Assembly (NCBI RefSeq): GCF_008642375.1
Contig: NZ_CP029194.1
Location: 6,007,001-6,071,000 of the forward strand
Reading direction: 5' to 3'
Origin: Streptomyces venezuelae
Lineage (GTDB): Bacteria > Actinomycetota > Actinomycetes > Streptomycetales > Streptomycetaceae
DNA: 64,000 bases
The notes under the pieces were generated by a model. The model was not told the origin of the DNA. It ran no database searches and saw only the letters and a program-made list of their open reading frames with translations. This document shows, piece by piece, positions 24,303 through 33,081 of this stretch (the first letter of the stretch is position 1; every line of letters starts with the position of its first letter). Position numbers and translations under genes: made by a program.

Positions 24303-25243
24303 AGTTCCGGCCGAGCGTCCCACCACTCCCGGTAGAAGGCGTTGTTGCCGACGTTCGCCAGGTAGGCGTGGACCGCCGCCCGGTACAGCAGCTCCGCCTG
24401 CCGTGCGGGGACCGCCGCCCTGTTCCAGGCCAGCCGGATCCGGCCGAGGACCGGGTCGCCCTCCAGGGGGCGCAGGACCGTGCCCGCCGCGTACGGGGCC
24501 GTCGGCTGGCTCATGGAGATGGCCCGGCCCGAGGCGATCAGGTCGTAGTGCATCTTCCGGTCGGCGACCCGGTGCCGCAGCGAGGGCGTGAACCCGGCCT
24601 TCGCGCAGGCGGCGACCAGCGCCTCGGGCCCGCCGTCGTCGTCCTCCACCAGCGTCATCCAGTCCTCGCCGGCCAGCTCGGCCAGCGCGATCCGGTCCTT
24701 CCCGGCCAGCGGGTGCGCGGCCGAGAGGCGCACGCAGAACGGCTCCTTGGGCACCAGGGTCCTGGCCGTGGTGCCCTCGGGCAGGGCGACCTCGTGCTCG
24801 TTGACCTCCCCGTACAGGACGGCGTCGTACCGGCCGGCGCCGAGCTGCCGGGTCAGGGTGGTCGCCGAGTGCTCCACGGTGACGGAGATGTCCTGACCGG
24901 CCATCACCCGCTCCAGCTGCTCGAGCAGCCCGTCGACCAGGACGAGCAGGATGCAGCCGAGCCGCAGTGGGGTGCCGGGGGCGACGGCCCGAGCCCCGGC
25001 GGCGAGCGCGTCCATCTCGCCGAGCACGAGCCGCGCCTTCGAGAGGACGAACTCGCCCAGCGGAGTGGGCTCCACGCCGTGCCGGCCGCGCAGGAACAGC
25101 TCCCCGCCCGCGACCCGCTCGATCCGGCGCAGCTGTGCCGAGAGAGCCGGCTGAGAGACCCCCAGCCGGCCGGCCGCACGCCCCAGACTGCCCGCTTCCG
25201 CTATCCGGCAGACGGCCTCAAGATGCCTCAACTCCAGCTGCAT
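24281..25243 (-). CDS. LysR-family transcriptional regulator
   Basis: A 320-residue regulator. The N-terminal helix-turn-helix is clear (LRHLEAVCRIAEAGSLGRAA, then LGVSQPALSAQLRRIE), followed by a periplasmic-binding-type effector domain. The start ATG 25243 (MQLELRH) is chosen as the family norm; in-frame starts upstream lack ribosome sites too. It is transcribed away from the M4 protease with about 146 bp between starts, so it may control that gene and itself, as LysR proteins usually do with divergent neighbours. The effector cannot be told from sequence. Confidence 0.9.
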   Translation of the reverse strand: MQLELRHLEAVCRIAEAGSLGRAAGRLGVSQPALSAQLRRIERVAGGELFLRGRHGVEPTPLGEFVLSKARLVLGEMDALAAGARAVAPGTPLRLGCILLVLVDGLLEQLERVMAGQDISVTVEHSATTLTRQLGAGRYDAVLYGEVNEHEVALPEGTTARTLVPKEPFCVRLSAAHPLAGKDRIALAELAGEDWMTLVEDDDGGPEALVAACAKAGFTPSLRHRVADRKMHYDLIASGRAISMSQPTAPYAAGTVLRPLEGDPVLGRIRLAWNRAAVPARQAELLYRAAVHAYLANVGNNAFYREWWDARPELHPVLDA

Positions 25244-25389
25244 TTCAGCAGCGTACGCAGCACGGGACAGCCGCACCATAACCCGCGTCTTATGCCGGAT
25301 GAGATGTCCCGAACCGGTCATGTTCACGCCCATACTCGGCGCGACGATCCGTCTCCCCCACCACGATCCCACCCCGATCGGAGCAGACG

Positions 25390-27576
25390 TTGCACCCCAG
25401 CAGAATCACGGCGGCCGTGGCCGCCCTGGCACTGTCGGCGAGCCTCGCGACCGCCCTCGCCGGCACCGCCACCGCGGCCCCGCAGGCGCAGCCCGTACCC
25501 CCGGGCCACGGCAAGTCCCTCGCGCTCGCCGCCGCCGACCGGGCCGCCGACAGCGGTCTCGACGAGCTGCGGCACGGTGCCGGCGAGGAACTCGTCCGCA
25601 CCTCCGTCACCCCCTGGTCCAACGGCCTGTACTACGCCTCGTACGAGCGCACCTACCGCGGCCTCCCGGTCGTCGGCGGCGACGCGGTCGTCGTCTCCGA
25701 CAGCGCCGGCAAGGTCCGCGAGGTGACCGGCGCCGAGGCCCCCGCCATCAAGGTCTCCACCAAGGCCAAGGTGACCGCCGCCGCCGCCCTCGCCACCGCC
25801 CGGAAGCAGCTCGCCTCCGTGGAGAGCGCGAGCGCCCCCGAGCTGACCGTGCTCCTCAAGGGCGGCAAGGCCGTCCTGACCTGGCACACCCGGGTCGTCG
25901 GCCAGACCGCGCAGAACGTGCCGAGCGCCCTCGACACCTACGTCGACGCGCGCACCGGCTCCGTCGCCCAGGCCACCGACAAGGTCCGGCACGCCGACGG
26001 CCGCGGCTACCACAACGGCAACGTCACCATCGACACCGCCGCGAGCTCCATGACCGACACCAGCCGCGGCGGCTTCAAGTGCGGCGGCCAGAACGGCAGC
26101 GCCTACACCGGCTCCTCGCCCTGGGGCAACAACGGCGCCAACGACCTGGTCACCGCCTGCGTCGACATCATGTACGCGGCCCAGCGCGAGTCCGACATGC
26201 TCAAGCAGTGGCTCGGCTACAACGGCATCAACGGCCAGGGCGGCATGGTCCCGGCCCGCGCCGGACTGAGCCAGGTCAACGCGTACTACGACGGTACGAA
26301 GACCACGTACGGCCGCAACCAGAACGGCACCAACCAGCTCACCGGCATCGACGTCGTGGCGCACGAGTACGGCCACGAGATCTTCGACCGGACCCCGGGC
26401 AGCGCCGGCTCGTCCAACGAGAACGGCGGCATGAACGAGTCGACCGGAGACATCTTCGGCGCGCTCACCGAGCACTACGCCAACAACCCGAACGACACCC
26501 CCGACTACACCGTCGGCGAGAAGCTGAACTTCACCGGCAACAACCAGCCGATCCGCAACATGTACAACCCGTCGCTCATCAACAACGACCCCAACTGCTA
26601 CCCGCAGCTGACCTCCGGCACCGAGGTGCACGCGGCGGCCGGCCCGCAGAACCACTGGTTCTACCTCCTCGCCGAGGGCTCCAACCCGGGCAACGGCAAG
26701 CCCAACAGCCCCATATGTTCCGGCGGTCCCTCCTCCGTGACCGGCATCGGCATCCAGAAGGCCGGCAAGATCTTCATGGGCGCGCTGCTCATGAAGACCT
26801 CCTCCTGGAACCACCTCGCCGCCCGCAAGGCGACGCTGACCAGCGCCAAGAACACCTACGGCAGCGTCGAGTGCAACGCGGTGAAGGCGGCGTGGAACGC
26901 GATCGGCGTCCCGGCCCAGTCCGGTGAGACCGACTGCGGCGGCACCACCAACCCGGACTTCTCGCTCGCCCTGAACCCGGCCACGGGCTCGGTCCAGCCG
27001 GGTGCCTCCGTCACCTCGACGGTGAACACCAGCACCACCGGCGGCAGCGCGCAGACCGTCCAGCTCTCCGCGAGCGGCGCCCCGAGCGGCGTCACCGTCT
27101 CCTTCAGCCCCTCCTCGGTGACCTCCGGCTCCTCCTCCACGATGACCGTGCAGGTCGCGGCCGGCACGGCCAACGGCACCTACCCGATCACCGTCACCGG
27201 TACGGGCTCCGCCACCCACACCGTCACCTACCAGCTGTCGGTCGGCACCACCACCCCGCCCACCGGCTGCGACAACACCGAGTACAGCTACCAGGGCAGC
27301 CTGACGTCCGGCCAGGCGGCGGCCCAGCCCGACGGCTCGTACTACTACTCGGCGACCTCCGGCACCCACGTGAGCTGCCTGCGCGGCCCGGCCGGCACCG
27401 ACTTCGACCTCTACCTGCAGAAGTGGAACGGGTCGGGCTGGGCGGACGTGGCGGTCGGCGGCACGGCGACCGCCGACGAGAACACCAGCTACAACGGCAC
27501 CGCGGGCTACTACCGGTATGTGGTCCACGCGTACAGCGGCTCCGGCGCGTACACGCTGGGCCTGAGCGCCCCGTAG
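25390..27576 (+). CDS. Secreted M4 (thermolysin-like) metalloprotease
   Basis: A 728-residue secreted zinc endopeptidase. Signal peptide about 1-30 (ends TATAAPQA), FTP/PepSY-type propeptide to about 200, then M4 domain with HEYGH (His325, His329) and third ligand Glu350 in NESTGD. Late in the catalytic domain, HAAAGPQNHWFYLLAEG holds the stabilising His. After about residue 520 come a Big/PKD-like beta domain and a C-terminal PPC-type domain. The TTG start at 25390 has GGAG upstream; no ATG or GTG fits the signal peptide better. The gene faces a LysR regulator. Confidence 0.93.
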   Translation: MHPSRITAAVAALALSASLATALAGTATAAPQAQPVPPGHGKSLALAAADRAADSGLDELRHGAGEELVRTSVTPWSNGLYYASYERTYRGLPVVGGDAVVVSDSAGKVREVTGAEAPAIKVSTKAKVTAAAALATARKQLASVESASAPELTVLLKGGKAVLTWHTRVVGQTAQNVPSALDTYVDARTGSVAQATDKVRHADGRGYHNGNVTIDTAASSMTDTSRGGFKCGGQNGSAYTGSSPWGNNGANDLVTACVDIMYAAQRESDMLKQWLGYNGINGQGGMVPARAGLSQVNAYYDGTKTTYGRNQNGTNQLTGIDVVAHEYGHEIFDRTPGSAGSSNENGGMNESTGDIFGALTEHYANNPNDTPDYTVGEKLNFTGNNQPIRNMYNPSLINNDPNCYPQLTSGTEVHAAAGPQNHWFYLLAEGSNPGNGKPNSPICSGGPSSVTGIGIQKAGKIFMGALLMKTSSWNHLAARKATLTSAKNTYGSVECNAVKAAWNAIGVPAQSGETDCGGTTNPDFSLALNPATGSVQPGASVTSTVNTSTTGGSAQTVQLSASGAPSGVTVSFSPSSVTSGSSSTMTVQVAAGTANGTYPITVTGTGSATHTVTYQLSVGTTTPPTGCDNTEYSYQGSLTSGQAAAQPDGSYYYSATSGTHVSCLRGPAGTDFDLYLQKWNGSGWADVAVGGTATADENTSYNGTAGYYRYVVHAYSGSGAYTLGLSAP

Positions 27577-27589
27577 CGGGGACGGGGCA

Positions 27590-27617
27590 CCGTCACGGGC
27601 CGGGGGTCCCGTGACGG
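27590..27617 (+). terminator. Hairpin terminator after the M4 protease (first)
   Basis: CCGTCACGGG pairs perfectly with CCCGTGACGG around an 8-nt loop, just after the protease stop. Confidence 0.7.
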
Positions 27618-27626
27618 ACCTCCCCG

Positions 27627-27661
27627 AGCCGGGCGGCCGTATGTCCCACGGCCGCCCGGCT
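27627..27661. terminator. Second hairpin, convergent terminator M4 protease / nitrilase
   Basis: AGCCGGGCGGCCGT pairs over 14 bp with ACGGCCGCCCGGCT. Followed by TCTCC on the plus strand, it lies between two convergent genes and can serve both. Confidence 0.75.
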
Positions 27662-27682
27662 TCTCCGCGTCTCCGTGTCCCG

Positions 27683-28396
27683 TCAGCCGACCTCGGCGAG
27701 CACGAACCCCTGCTTCTCCGGGCCCGCGTCGGCGATCCGCCCGCCGTCCGGACCCCAGACCCCGGCGGCGCCGCCGCCCACGCCGTCCTCGTTGGGCCCG
27801 AGGACATTGGCGAGCACCACGTACAGACCGAAGTCCCGGGCCCGTACCGGATAGACCGTCTCGAACGAGTCGTTGTCGGCGGTGAGCACCGAACTCGCCA
27901 GATACACCGTGCAGTTGTCCGCGGCCGCCCGTTCGGCCAGGTCCGGGAAGCGGTTGTCGTAGCACGTGGCCGTCGCGAACCGGATCCCGTCGAGCGTGAA
28001 CCGCCCGTCGGCCGTGCCCGGCGCGAAGACCTCCTTCTCGATCCCGTACAGGTTCCGCTTGTCGTAGCGGGCGAGGAGCCCGCCGTCGGGCCCGATCACC
28101 AGCGTGGTGACCCCGGTCCGCCCGTCGGCCGTCCGCACGGGCCCGTTGACCACGGCCGCCGCCGAGACCTCCCGGCAGGCGTCCCGTACCGGTTCAAGAC
28201 GCGGGTCGTCCTCGGTGAGGACGAGAGCGGGCGTGTCCCGGATCAGCGAGGGTTCGTACCCGCCGAGGCAGAGCTCGGCGAAGACGACCACCCGGGCGCC
28301 CTCGGCCCCGGCGGCCCGGACGAGCCCGGCGATCGTACGGACATTGGCTTCGACGTCCCCGGCGACCGGGGCGAACTGAGTGGCTGCGACGATCAT
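27683..28396 (-). CDS. Carbon-nitrogen hydrolase (nitrilase superfamily)
   Basis: A 237-residue amidase-type enzyme. The Glu-Lys-Cys triad is visible: Glu in VVFAELCLGGYEP, Lys in YDKRNLYG and Cys in ATCYDNRFPD. It hydrolyses a small amide or carbamoyl group in the cytoplasm; substrate unknown. The start ATG 28396 begins MIVAATQFAP, the standard family start. It is somewhat shorter than the family norm of about 260-280. It stands alone, with the tRNA-like element and a TetR gene upstream. Confidence 0.92.
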   Translation of the reverse strand: MIVAATQFAPVAGDVEANVRTIAGLVRAAGAEGARVVVFAELCLGGYEPSLIRDTPALVLTEDDPRLEPVRDACREVSAAAVVNGPVRTADGRTGVTTLVIGPDGGLLARYDKRNLYGIEKEVFAPGTADGRFTLDGIRFATATCYDNRFPDLAERAAADNCTVYLASSVLTADNDSFETVYPVRARDFGLYVVLANVLGPNEDGVGGGAAGVWGPDGGRIADAGPEKQGFVLAEVG

Positions 28397-28493
28397 GCCC
28401 CCATCATCCCGCCCCCTGCCGGCCGTAATTCGCCGTGCCCGTCCGGCGGACACTCCTAGACTCCGGCGCAGCGGTGCCGCGCGCGGTGCCGCA

Positions 28494-28627
28494 GGGTGTG
28501 GGGCCGTGGCAGAGCACGGTCCATTGCGAATCCGGGCGGAGGAGGTCCCCGACGCCCGGGGCGAGCGGCCGGTCGCCGGACCTGGCGACCGGACCCCGCG
28601 GGTTCGAATCCCGTCGGCCCCGCACCC
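28494..28627 (+). other. tRNA-like element with Ser-type D arm and perfect T arm but no anticodon arm
   Basis: An acceptor GGGGCCG (28500-28506) pairs with CGGCCCC (28615-28621), and the stem extends outward to 13 consecutive pairs (28494-28506 with 28615-28627). The T arm is exact: GCGGG-TTCGAAT-CCCGT (28598-28614). TG plus GCAGAGC after the acceptor matches a tRNA-Ser D arm, closed by GCA/TGC (28509-28511, 28525-28527). A 9-bp variable arm (28569-28577 with 28584-28592) is class II-like. Between D and variable arms are 41 nt, about twice the usual length, folding instead as CCGGGCG/CGCCCGG with a 14-nt loop; no standard anticodon loop with U33 was found. It could be a decayed tRNA, an unusual tRNA or a tRNA mimic. 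Confidence 0.5.
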
Positions 28628-28643
28628 GCGTCCCCCCGTACTT

Positions 28644-29219
28644 CTACGGCCGCTCCGCGCCCCCGTGCAGCAGGTGCAGGAAGTCCCGGAAGGCGGCCGG
28701 CATGTCCACCGCCGAGGGGTCCAGGAGCCACTGGTACTGGAGCCCGTCCATCACCGCCGTCAGGAGCGGCGCCGCCCGCTCCGGGCTCAGCCCGCTCGGC
28801 AGCCGGTCGCCGAACTCCAGGCGCAGCACCTGCGCCATGTTGGCCCGCACCTGCGTGTAGCGCTCGGTGAAGAAGGCGCGCGCCGGGTGCTCGTCCGTGA
28901 TGCTCTCGCCGAGCAGCGCGGAGAAGGTCTGCACGATCCCGGGCCGCATCGCGTTGTACTCGACGAGCGATTCGAGCAGGTCGAGCCGCCAGCCCTCACG
29001 GTCCCGGCCGCCGCTCGTGTCCCAGCGGTCGCGCTCCTCCAGGACCGCGATGAGCAGGGCCTCCTTCGTCGGGAAGTAGTGCAGCAGCCCCTGCTGCGTC
29101 AGTCCGACGCGCTCGGCGACGGAGCCGAGGGTCGCGCCCCGGTAGCCGCGCTCGGCGATCACTTCGAGGGCGGCGCGCAGGATCTCCGCCCGCCGCTCCT
29201 CGCTTCTGGCCCGCACCAT
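28644..29219 (-). CDS. TetR-family regulator, likely repressor of the GH3 gene
   Basis: A 191-residue regulator. N-terminal HTH: ILRAALEVIAERGYRGATLG then VGLTQQGLLHYFPTKEALL. The ligand domain contains a WLLDPSAVDM segment. The start ATG 29219 begins MVRARSEE. It faces the beta-glucosidase gene across 159 bp that contain an inverted repeat, so it probably represses that gene and itself until a sugar or glycoside binds. The inducer is unknown. Confidence 0.9.
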   Translation of the reverse strand: MVRARSEERRAEILRAALEVIAERGYRGATLGSVAERVGLTQQGLLHYFPTKEALLIAVLEERDRWDTSGGRDREGWRLDLLESLVEYNAMRPGIVQTFSALLGESITDEHPARAFFTERYTQVRANMAQVLRLEFGDRLPSGLSPERAAPLLTAVMDGLQYQWLLDPSAVDMPAAFRDFLHLLHGGAERP

Positions 29220-29304
29220 CGCCCGTGGCCTCCTCTCGCAGGGTCGTCCCGACAGGAAGGTACCCCTTCGCCCCCCTCCTCAGGTAACAGAATCGTCACG
29301 TCAC

Positions 29305-29322
29305 CTACCGATCTACAGGTAG
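29305..29322. promoter_or_regulatory. TetR-type operator between tetR and the GH3 gene
   Basis: CTACC (29305-29309) and GGTAG (29318-29322) form an inverted repeat with 8-nt spacer; CAGGTA also appears at 29281 and 29316. The site sits about 60 bp before the glucosidase start, where a repressor would block the promoter. Confidence 0.5.
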
Positions 29323-29378
29323 ATGGGTGCACGATGGGCGCATCGGGGTCATCGGTACGTCAACGAGGAGGTACGGCC

Positions 29379-31814
29379 ATGGCGGAGAACAGCGCGGAGA
29401 CCGCGCGGAACGCGGCCGTCGAGGCGGCGCTCGGCAAGCTCGACCTGGACACCAAGACGCGGCTGCTCGGCGGCCAGGACATGTGGTCCCTGCCCGCCCT
29501 GCCGGAGATCGGCCTGAAGTCCCTGGTCATGTCCGACGGACCCATCGGCGTCCGCGGCGTCCGCTGGACCGCCGACGACCCGTCCGCCGCCCTGCCGTCC
29601 CCGACCGCGCTCGCCGCCGCGTGGGACCCCGGGCTCGCCCGCCGCGCCGGCCGGCTCCTCGCGCAGGAGGCCCGCCGCAAGGGCGTCCACGTCCTCCTCG
29701 CGCCCACCGTCAACCTGCACCGCTCGCCCCTCGGCGGCCGCCACTTCGAGGCGTACAGCGAGGACCCGTACCTCACCGGCGAGATCGGCACCGGCTACGT
29801 CCAGGGCGTCCAGGACGGCGGCGTCGGCACCACCGTCAAGCACTTCGTCGCCAACGACGCCGAGACCGACCGCTTCACCGTCGACAACAAGGTCGCCGCC
29901 CGCCCGCTCCGCGAGCTCTACCTCGCCCCCTTCGAGGCCATCGTCAAGAACGCCCACCCCTGGGGCATCATGACCGCCTACAACCAGGTCAACGGCGTGA
30001 CGATGACCGAGCACCACCACCTCGTCAACGAGGTCCTGCGCGGCGAATGGGGCTTCGACGGCTGCAACGTCTCCGACTGGATGGCCGCCCGCTCCACCAC
30101 CGGCGACATCGAGGGCGGCCTCGACGTCGCCATGCCCGGCCCGCAGACCGTCTACGGCGGGGCCCTGGCCGCCGCCGTCCGCGCCGGCGAGGTCGAGGAG
30201 TCCGCCGTCGACGCGGCCGTACGCAACGTCCTGCGGCTCGCCGCCCGCGTCGGCGCCCTCGAAGGCGCCCCGGCGGTCGTCACCGAGCACCCCGCCGCCA
30301 TCGACGGCGACGCCCTCGCCCGCGAGATCGCCCGCCGCGGCTTCGTCCTCGTCCGCAACGAGAACGAAGCCCTGCCCCTCAAGAGCGGCACGGTCGCCCT
30401 CTCCGGCGCCGCCGCCCGCGACGCCCGCGTCCTCGGCGGCGGCTCCGCCCAGGTCTTCCCCGACCACGTCGTCTCCCCGCTCGCCGGCCTCACCGCCGCC
30501 CTCCCCGACGGCGCGCTCACCTTCACGATCGGCGCCGACCCCAGCGAGGAACTCACCCCCGCCGACCAGGGCTTCACCCTCCGCGCCCGCTGCCGCGACG
30601 CCGAGGGCCGGGTCCTCGGCGAGGGCTCCCTGCCCAACGGCCAGGTCCAGTGGATCGGCGACGACCTGCCCGCCGGCGTCACCCACGAGGCCCTCGCCTC
30701 CATCGAGGTCCTCGGCACCTTCACCCCGCGCGAGTCCGGCGAGCACTCCTTCGGCACCCGCGGCCTCGGCGCCTTCACCCTCACCATCGGCGGTGTCCCG
30801 GTCTTCGACGGCGTCCAGGCGATGGGCCCCGAGACCGACCCCTTCGAGGCCTTCTTCGGCTCCCCGGTCGAGCGCGCCAAGGTCGCGCTCACCGCGGGCG
30901 AGACCGTCGAGGTCTCCCTCCTCCACACCCTCGACAAGGAGTTCGCGGCGCCGTTGCCGGCCGTCATGTTCTCCTTCGTCCACCTCGGTCCGCGCCGTGA
31001 CCCCGACGAACTGATCACCGAAGCCGTCGAGGCGGCCCGCGCCGCCGACACCGCCGTCGTGGTCGTCGCCACCACCGAGCGCGTCGAGTCCGAGGGCTTC
31101 GACCGCAAGGACCTCGCCCTCCCCGGCCGCCAGGACGATCTCGTACGGGCCGTCGCCGCCGCCAACCCGAACACCGTCGTCGTCGTCAACGCCGGCTCCC
31201 CGGTCGAGATGCCGTGGCGCGAGGACGTGGCCGCGATCCTGCTCAGCTGGTTCCCCGGCCAGGAGGGCGGCGACGCCCTCGCCGACGTCCTCACCGGCGC
31301 CGAGGAGCCGGGCGGCCGCCTCCCCACCACCTGGCCCGCCGCCCTCGCCGACGTCCCCGTCACCGAGGTCACGCCCACCGAGGGCGTACTCGACTACAGC
31401 GAGGGCGTCTTCATCGGTTACCGCGCCTGGGACAAGGCCGGCGCCGCCCCCGCGTACGCCTTCGGCCACGGCCTCGGCTACACGACCTGGTCGTACGACT
31501 CCCTGACCGCCGCCCCCGGGACGGTCACCGTCCGGCTCACCAACACCGGCGACCGCACCGGCCGCGAGGTCGTCCAGATCTATCTGGTGCCCGTGTCGGA
31601 CACGGTGGAGCGCCCGGCACGCTGGCTCGCCGCCTTCGCGGGCGTCGAGGCCGCGCCCGGCGAGACCGTCGAGACCGAGATCGCGCTGCCCCGCCGCGCC
31701 TTCGAGATCTGGGACGAGGAGAAGAACGACTGGGCCTTCGTCCCCGGCGCCTACGAGGTCGTGGCGGCCCACTCCCTCGTGGACGCCCGCCTGACCGCCA
31801 CCCTGGAGATCTGA
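29379..31814 (+). CDS. Glycoside hydrolase family 3 beta-glucosidase with PA14 insert
   Basis: An 811-residue enzyme that removes beta-linked glucose (or a similar sugar) from oligosaccharides or glycosides. Order: GH3 N-terminal barrel with nucleophile Asp233 (GCNVSDWMA), GH3 C-terminal domain, a PA14-type beta insert (about 375-525, GTFTPRESGEHSFGTRG) and a C-terminal fibronectin-III-like domain. No signal peptide, so it is intracellular and would act on imported sugars. The start ATG 29379 has GAGGAGGT upstream. The PA14 insert usually narrows the active-site entrance and shapes substrate choice. It faces its likely TetR repressor. Confidence 0.95.
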   Translation: MAENSAETARNAAVEAALGKLDLDTKTRLLGGQDMWSLPALPEIGLKSLVMSDGPIGVRGVRWTADDPSAALPSPTALAAAWDPGLARRAGRLLAQEARRKGVHVLLAPTVNLHRSPLGGRHFEAYSEDPYLTGEIGTGYVQGVQDGGVGTTVKHFVANDAETDRFTVDNKVAARPLRELYLAPFEAIVKNAHPWGIMTAYNQVNGVTMTEHHHLVNEVLRGEWGFDGCNVSDWMAARSTTGDIEGGLDVAMPGPQTVYGGALAAAVRAGEVEESAVDAAVRNVLRLAARVGALEGAPAVVTEHPAAIDGDALAREIARRGFVLVRNENEALPLKSGTVALSGAAARDARVLGGGSAQVFPDHVVSPLAGLTAALPDGALTFTIGADPSEELTPADQGFTLRARCRDAEGRVLGEGSLPNGQVQWIGDDLPAGVTHEALASIEVLGTFTPRESGEHSFGTRGLGAFTLTIGGVPVFDGVQAMGPETDPFEAFFGSPVERAKVALTAGETVEVSLLHTLDKEFAAPLPAVMFSFVHLGPRRDPDELITEAVEAARAADTAVVVVATTERVESEGFDRKDLALPGRQDDLVRAVAAANPNTVVVVNAGSPVEMPWREDVAAILLSWFPGQEGGDALADVLTGAEEPGGRLPTTWPAALADVPVTEVTPTEGVLDYSEGVFIGYRAWDKAGAAPAYAFGHGLGYTTWSYDSLTAAPGTVTVRLTNTGDRTGREVVQIYLVPVSDTVERPARWLAAFAGVEAAPGETVETEIALPRRAFEIWDEEKNDWAFVPGAYEVVAAHSLVDARLTATLEI

Positions 31815-31860
31815 CCTTCGGACCCCCACGGCGGATCCTCACGACGGATCCCCGCGAACC

Positions 31861-31898
31861 GGGCCCCGGGACGGAACCTGACAACCGTCCCGGGGCCC
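31861..31898. terminator. Convergent terminator GH3 / SGNH lipoprotein
   Basis: GGGCCCCGGGACGG pairs perfectly over 14 bp with CCGTCCCGGGGCCC around a 10-nt loop; TTCACTCC follows on the plus strand. Confidence 0.85.
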
Positions 31899-31899
31899 T

Positions 31900-32823
31900 T
31901 CACTCCTTCGTGATCCGCCGGTACGCGAGCTCCGCGAGCCGCGCCTGCCCGTCCCGGCTCGGATGGAACCAGTCCCACGGGCTCAACTGCCCGCCGTCGA
32001 ACCGGAAGCCGAAGACCGCCCCGCCGTCGTACCGGCAGCGCTCGTCCTCGGCGCAGACCTCCTCCAGGACCTTGTTGTACGCCACGACCCGCTCCCGCAC
32101 CGCCGTCCGCCGCCGCTCCGCCGCCGGACCAAGGTCCTCCGCCTCCGCCAGCATCGAGCCGCAGATCCCCAGCTTCCACACCTTCAGCCCCGCCGGGCTG
32201 ACCCGCCCCGTGGCCCACAGGTGCTTCAGGTCCGGCACGCTCGACACGTACACCTGCGCCTTCGGTGCGCCGATCCGCAGCCGGGCCAGCGCCGTCTCGA
32301 AGGAGAAGCGGAAGTCGGCGACCGGGGTCATGAGTTCCGGCGTCGGCCGGCAGGCGTCGTTGGCGCCCATCATCACCGTCACGAGCTCCGGCTTCTCGGC
32401 CGCCGCGCCCGCCATCTGCTCGGGCAGCTCCGCCATCCGCGCCCCCGTCCGCGCCAGGTTCCAGCTGCGCGTGGCCACCCTCTCGGGGCCGAGCAGCCGG
32501 AGCGCCAGGCTGTTGACGGCCGTGTCCGTCCCGGTCGCCCAGGACACCTCGGGGCAGTCCGCCAGGACCGCGCAGGCGTCGAAGGCGCGGGTGACGGAGT
32601 CGCCGACGGCGGCGACGGAGCCGGGCGAGACGTCCCACAGCGAGTCCGGCGTCGGAGTCGGCGTGGGTGTCCGGGTGGGCGTCCGGGCGGACTCAGGGGC
32701 GCGGCTCTCGGCCGGAGCCGCCGCGCCCGGGCTTCCGGTCGTGCAGCCGGAGACCGCCCCCGCGCACAGCAGCGCCGCCGCAGCGGAGACGACGGCGGTA
32801 CGGATTCTTCGTCGACCACGCAT
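31900..32823 (-). CDS. SGNH/GDSL-family lipoprotein hydrolase
   Basis: A 307-residue exported esterase-like protein. The basic start RGRRRIR plus hydrophobic stretch ends in lipobox AVSGC, so the mature protein is lipid-anchored outside the membrane. A Thr-Pro/Thr-Arg linker follows. SGNH blocks: VGDSV (Ser), MMGANDACR (Asn) and the terminal DWFHPS (Asp/His). Several Cys suggest disulfides. The start ATG 32823 is chosen because it begins the signal sequence. Substrate may be a lipid or an acetylated polysaccharide. It stands alone. Confidence 0.92.
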   Translation of the reverse strand: MRGRRRIRTAVVSAAAALLCAGAVSGCTTGSPGAAAPAESRAPESARTPTRTPTPTPTPDSLWDVSPGSVAAVGDSVTRAFDACAVLADCPEVSWATGTDTAVNSLALRLLGPERVATRSWNLARTGARMAELPEQMAGAAAEKPELVTVMMGANDACRPTPELMTPVADFRFSFETALARLRIGAPKAQVYVSSVPDLKHLWATGRVSPAGLKVWKLGICGSMLAEAEDLGPAAERRRTAVRERVVAYNKVLEEVCAEDERCRYDGGAVFGFRFDGGQLSPWDWFHPSRDGQARLAELAYRRITKE

Positions 32824-33081
32824 CCCCGGCCCCTCCTTCGGCGTCCTGGTGGGTGAAAGGTTCGTGTTCCCGGGCCCTCGGACCGACCGTACGTCACACC
32901 GATGACGGTGCGGCACGGTAGCTTTTCCCCCGTCGAACCAGAGGCGCCTTCGCCGACGGGCTCCGGTAAATTACATCACGTCACATGCTGTCCCCTTTTT
33001 GAGGGTTTGCGATGTTTTACTCCGGATGCTGTTAACTGAGGCCGCTGGGAAGGCGAACCTCGTCCCACACTGGAGGTCCCG
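32824..33081. promoter_or_regulatory. Divergent intergenic region SGNH lipoprotein / DUF3145
   Basis: A 258-bp gap without a gene. It is AT-rich from 32965 to 33035, where the DUF3145 promoter probably lies. Repeated ATCACGTCACATG-like TCAC half-sites (about 32974-32986) could bind a regulator. Nothing else recognised. Confidence 0.35.

Noticed and set aside
28500..28622. Selenocysteine tRNA
   Set aside because: Long variable arm fits, but no TCA anticodon exists in the span and the D arm is Ser-like rather than the 6-bp Sec type.
28494..28627. Attachment site of an integrated element
   Set aside because: No integrase, excisionase or second copy of the tRNA 3' end was found nearby; kept only as one possible origin of the tRNA-like element.
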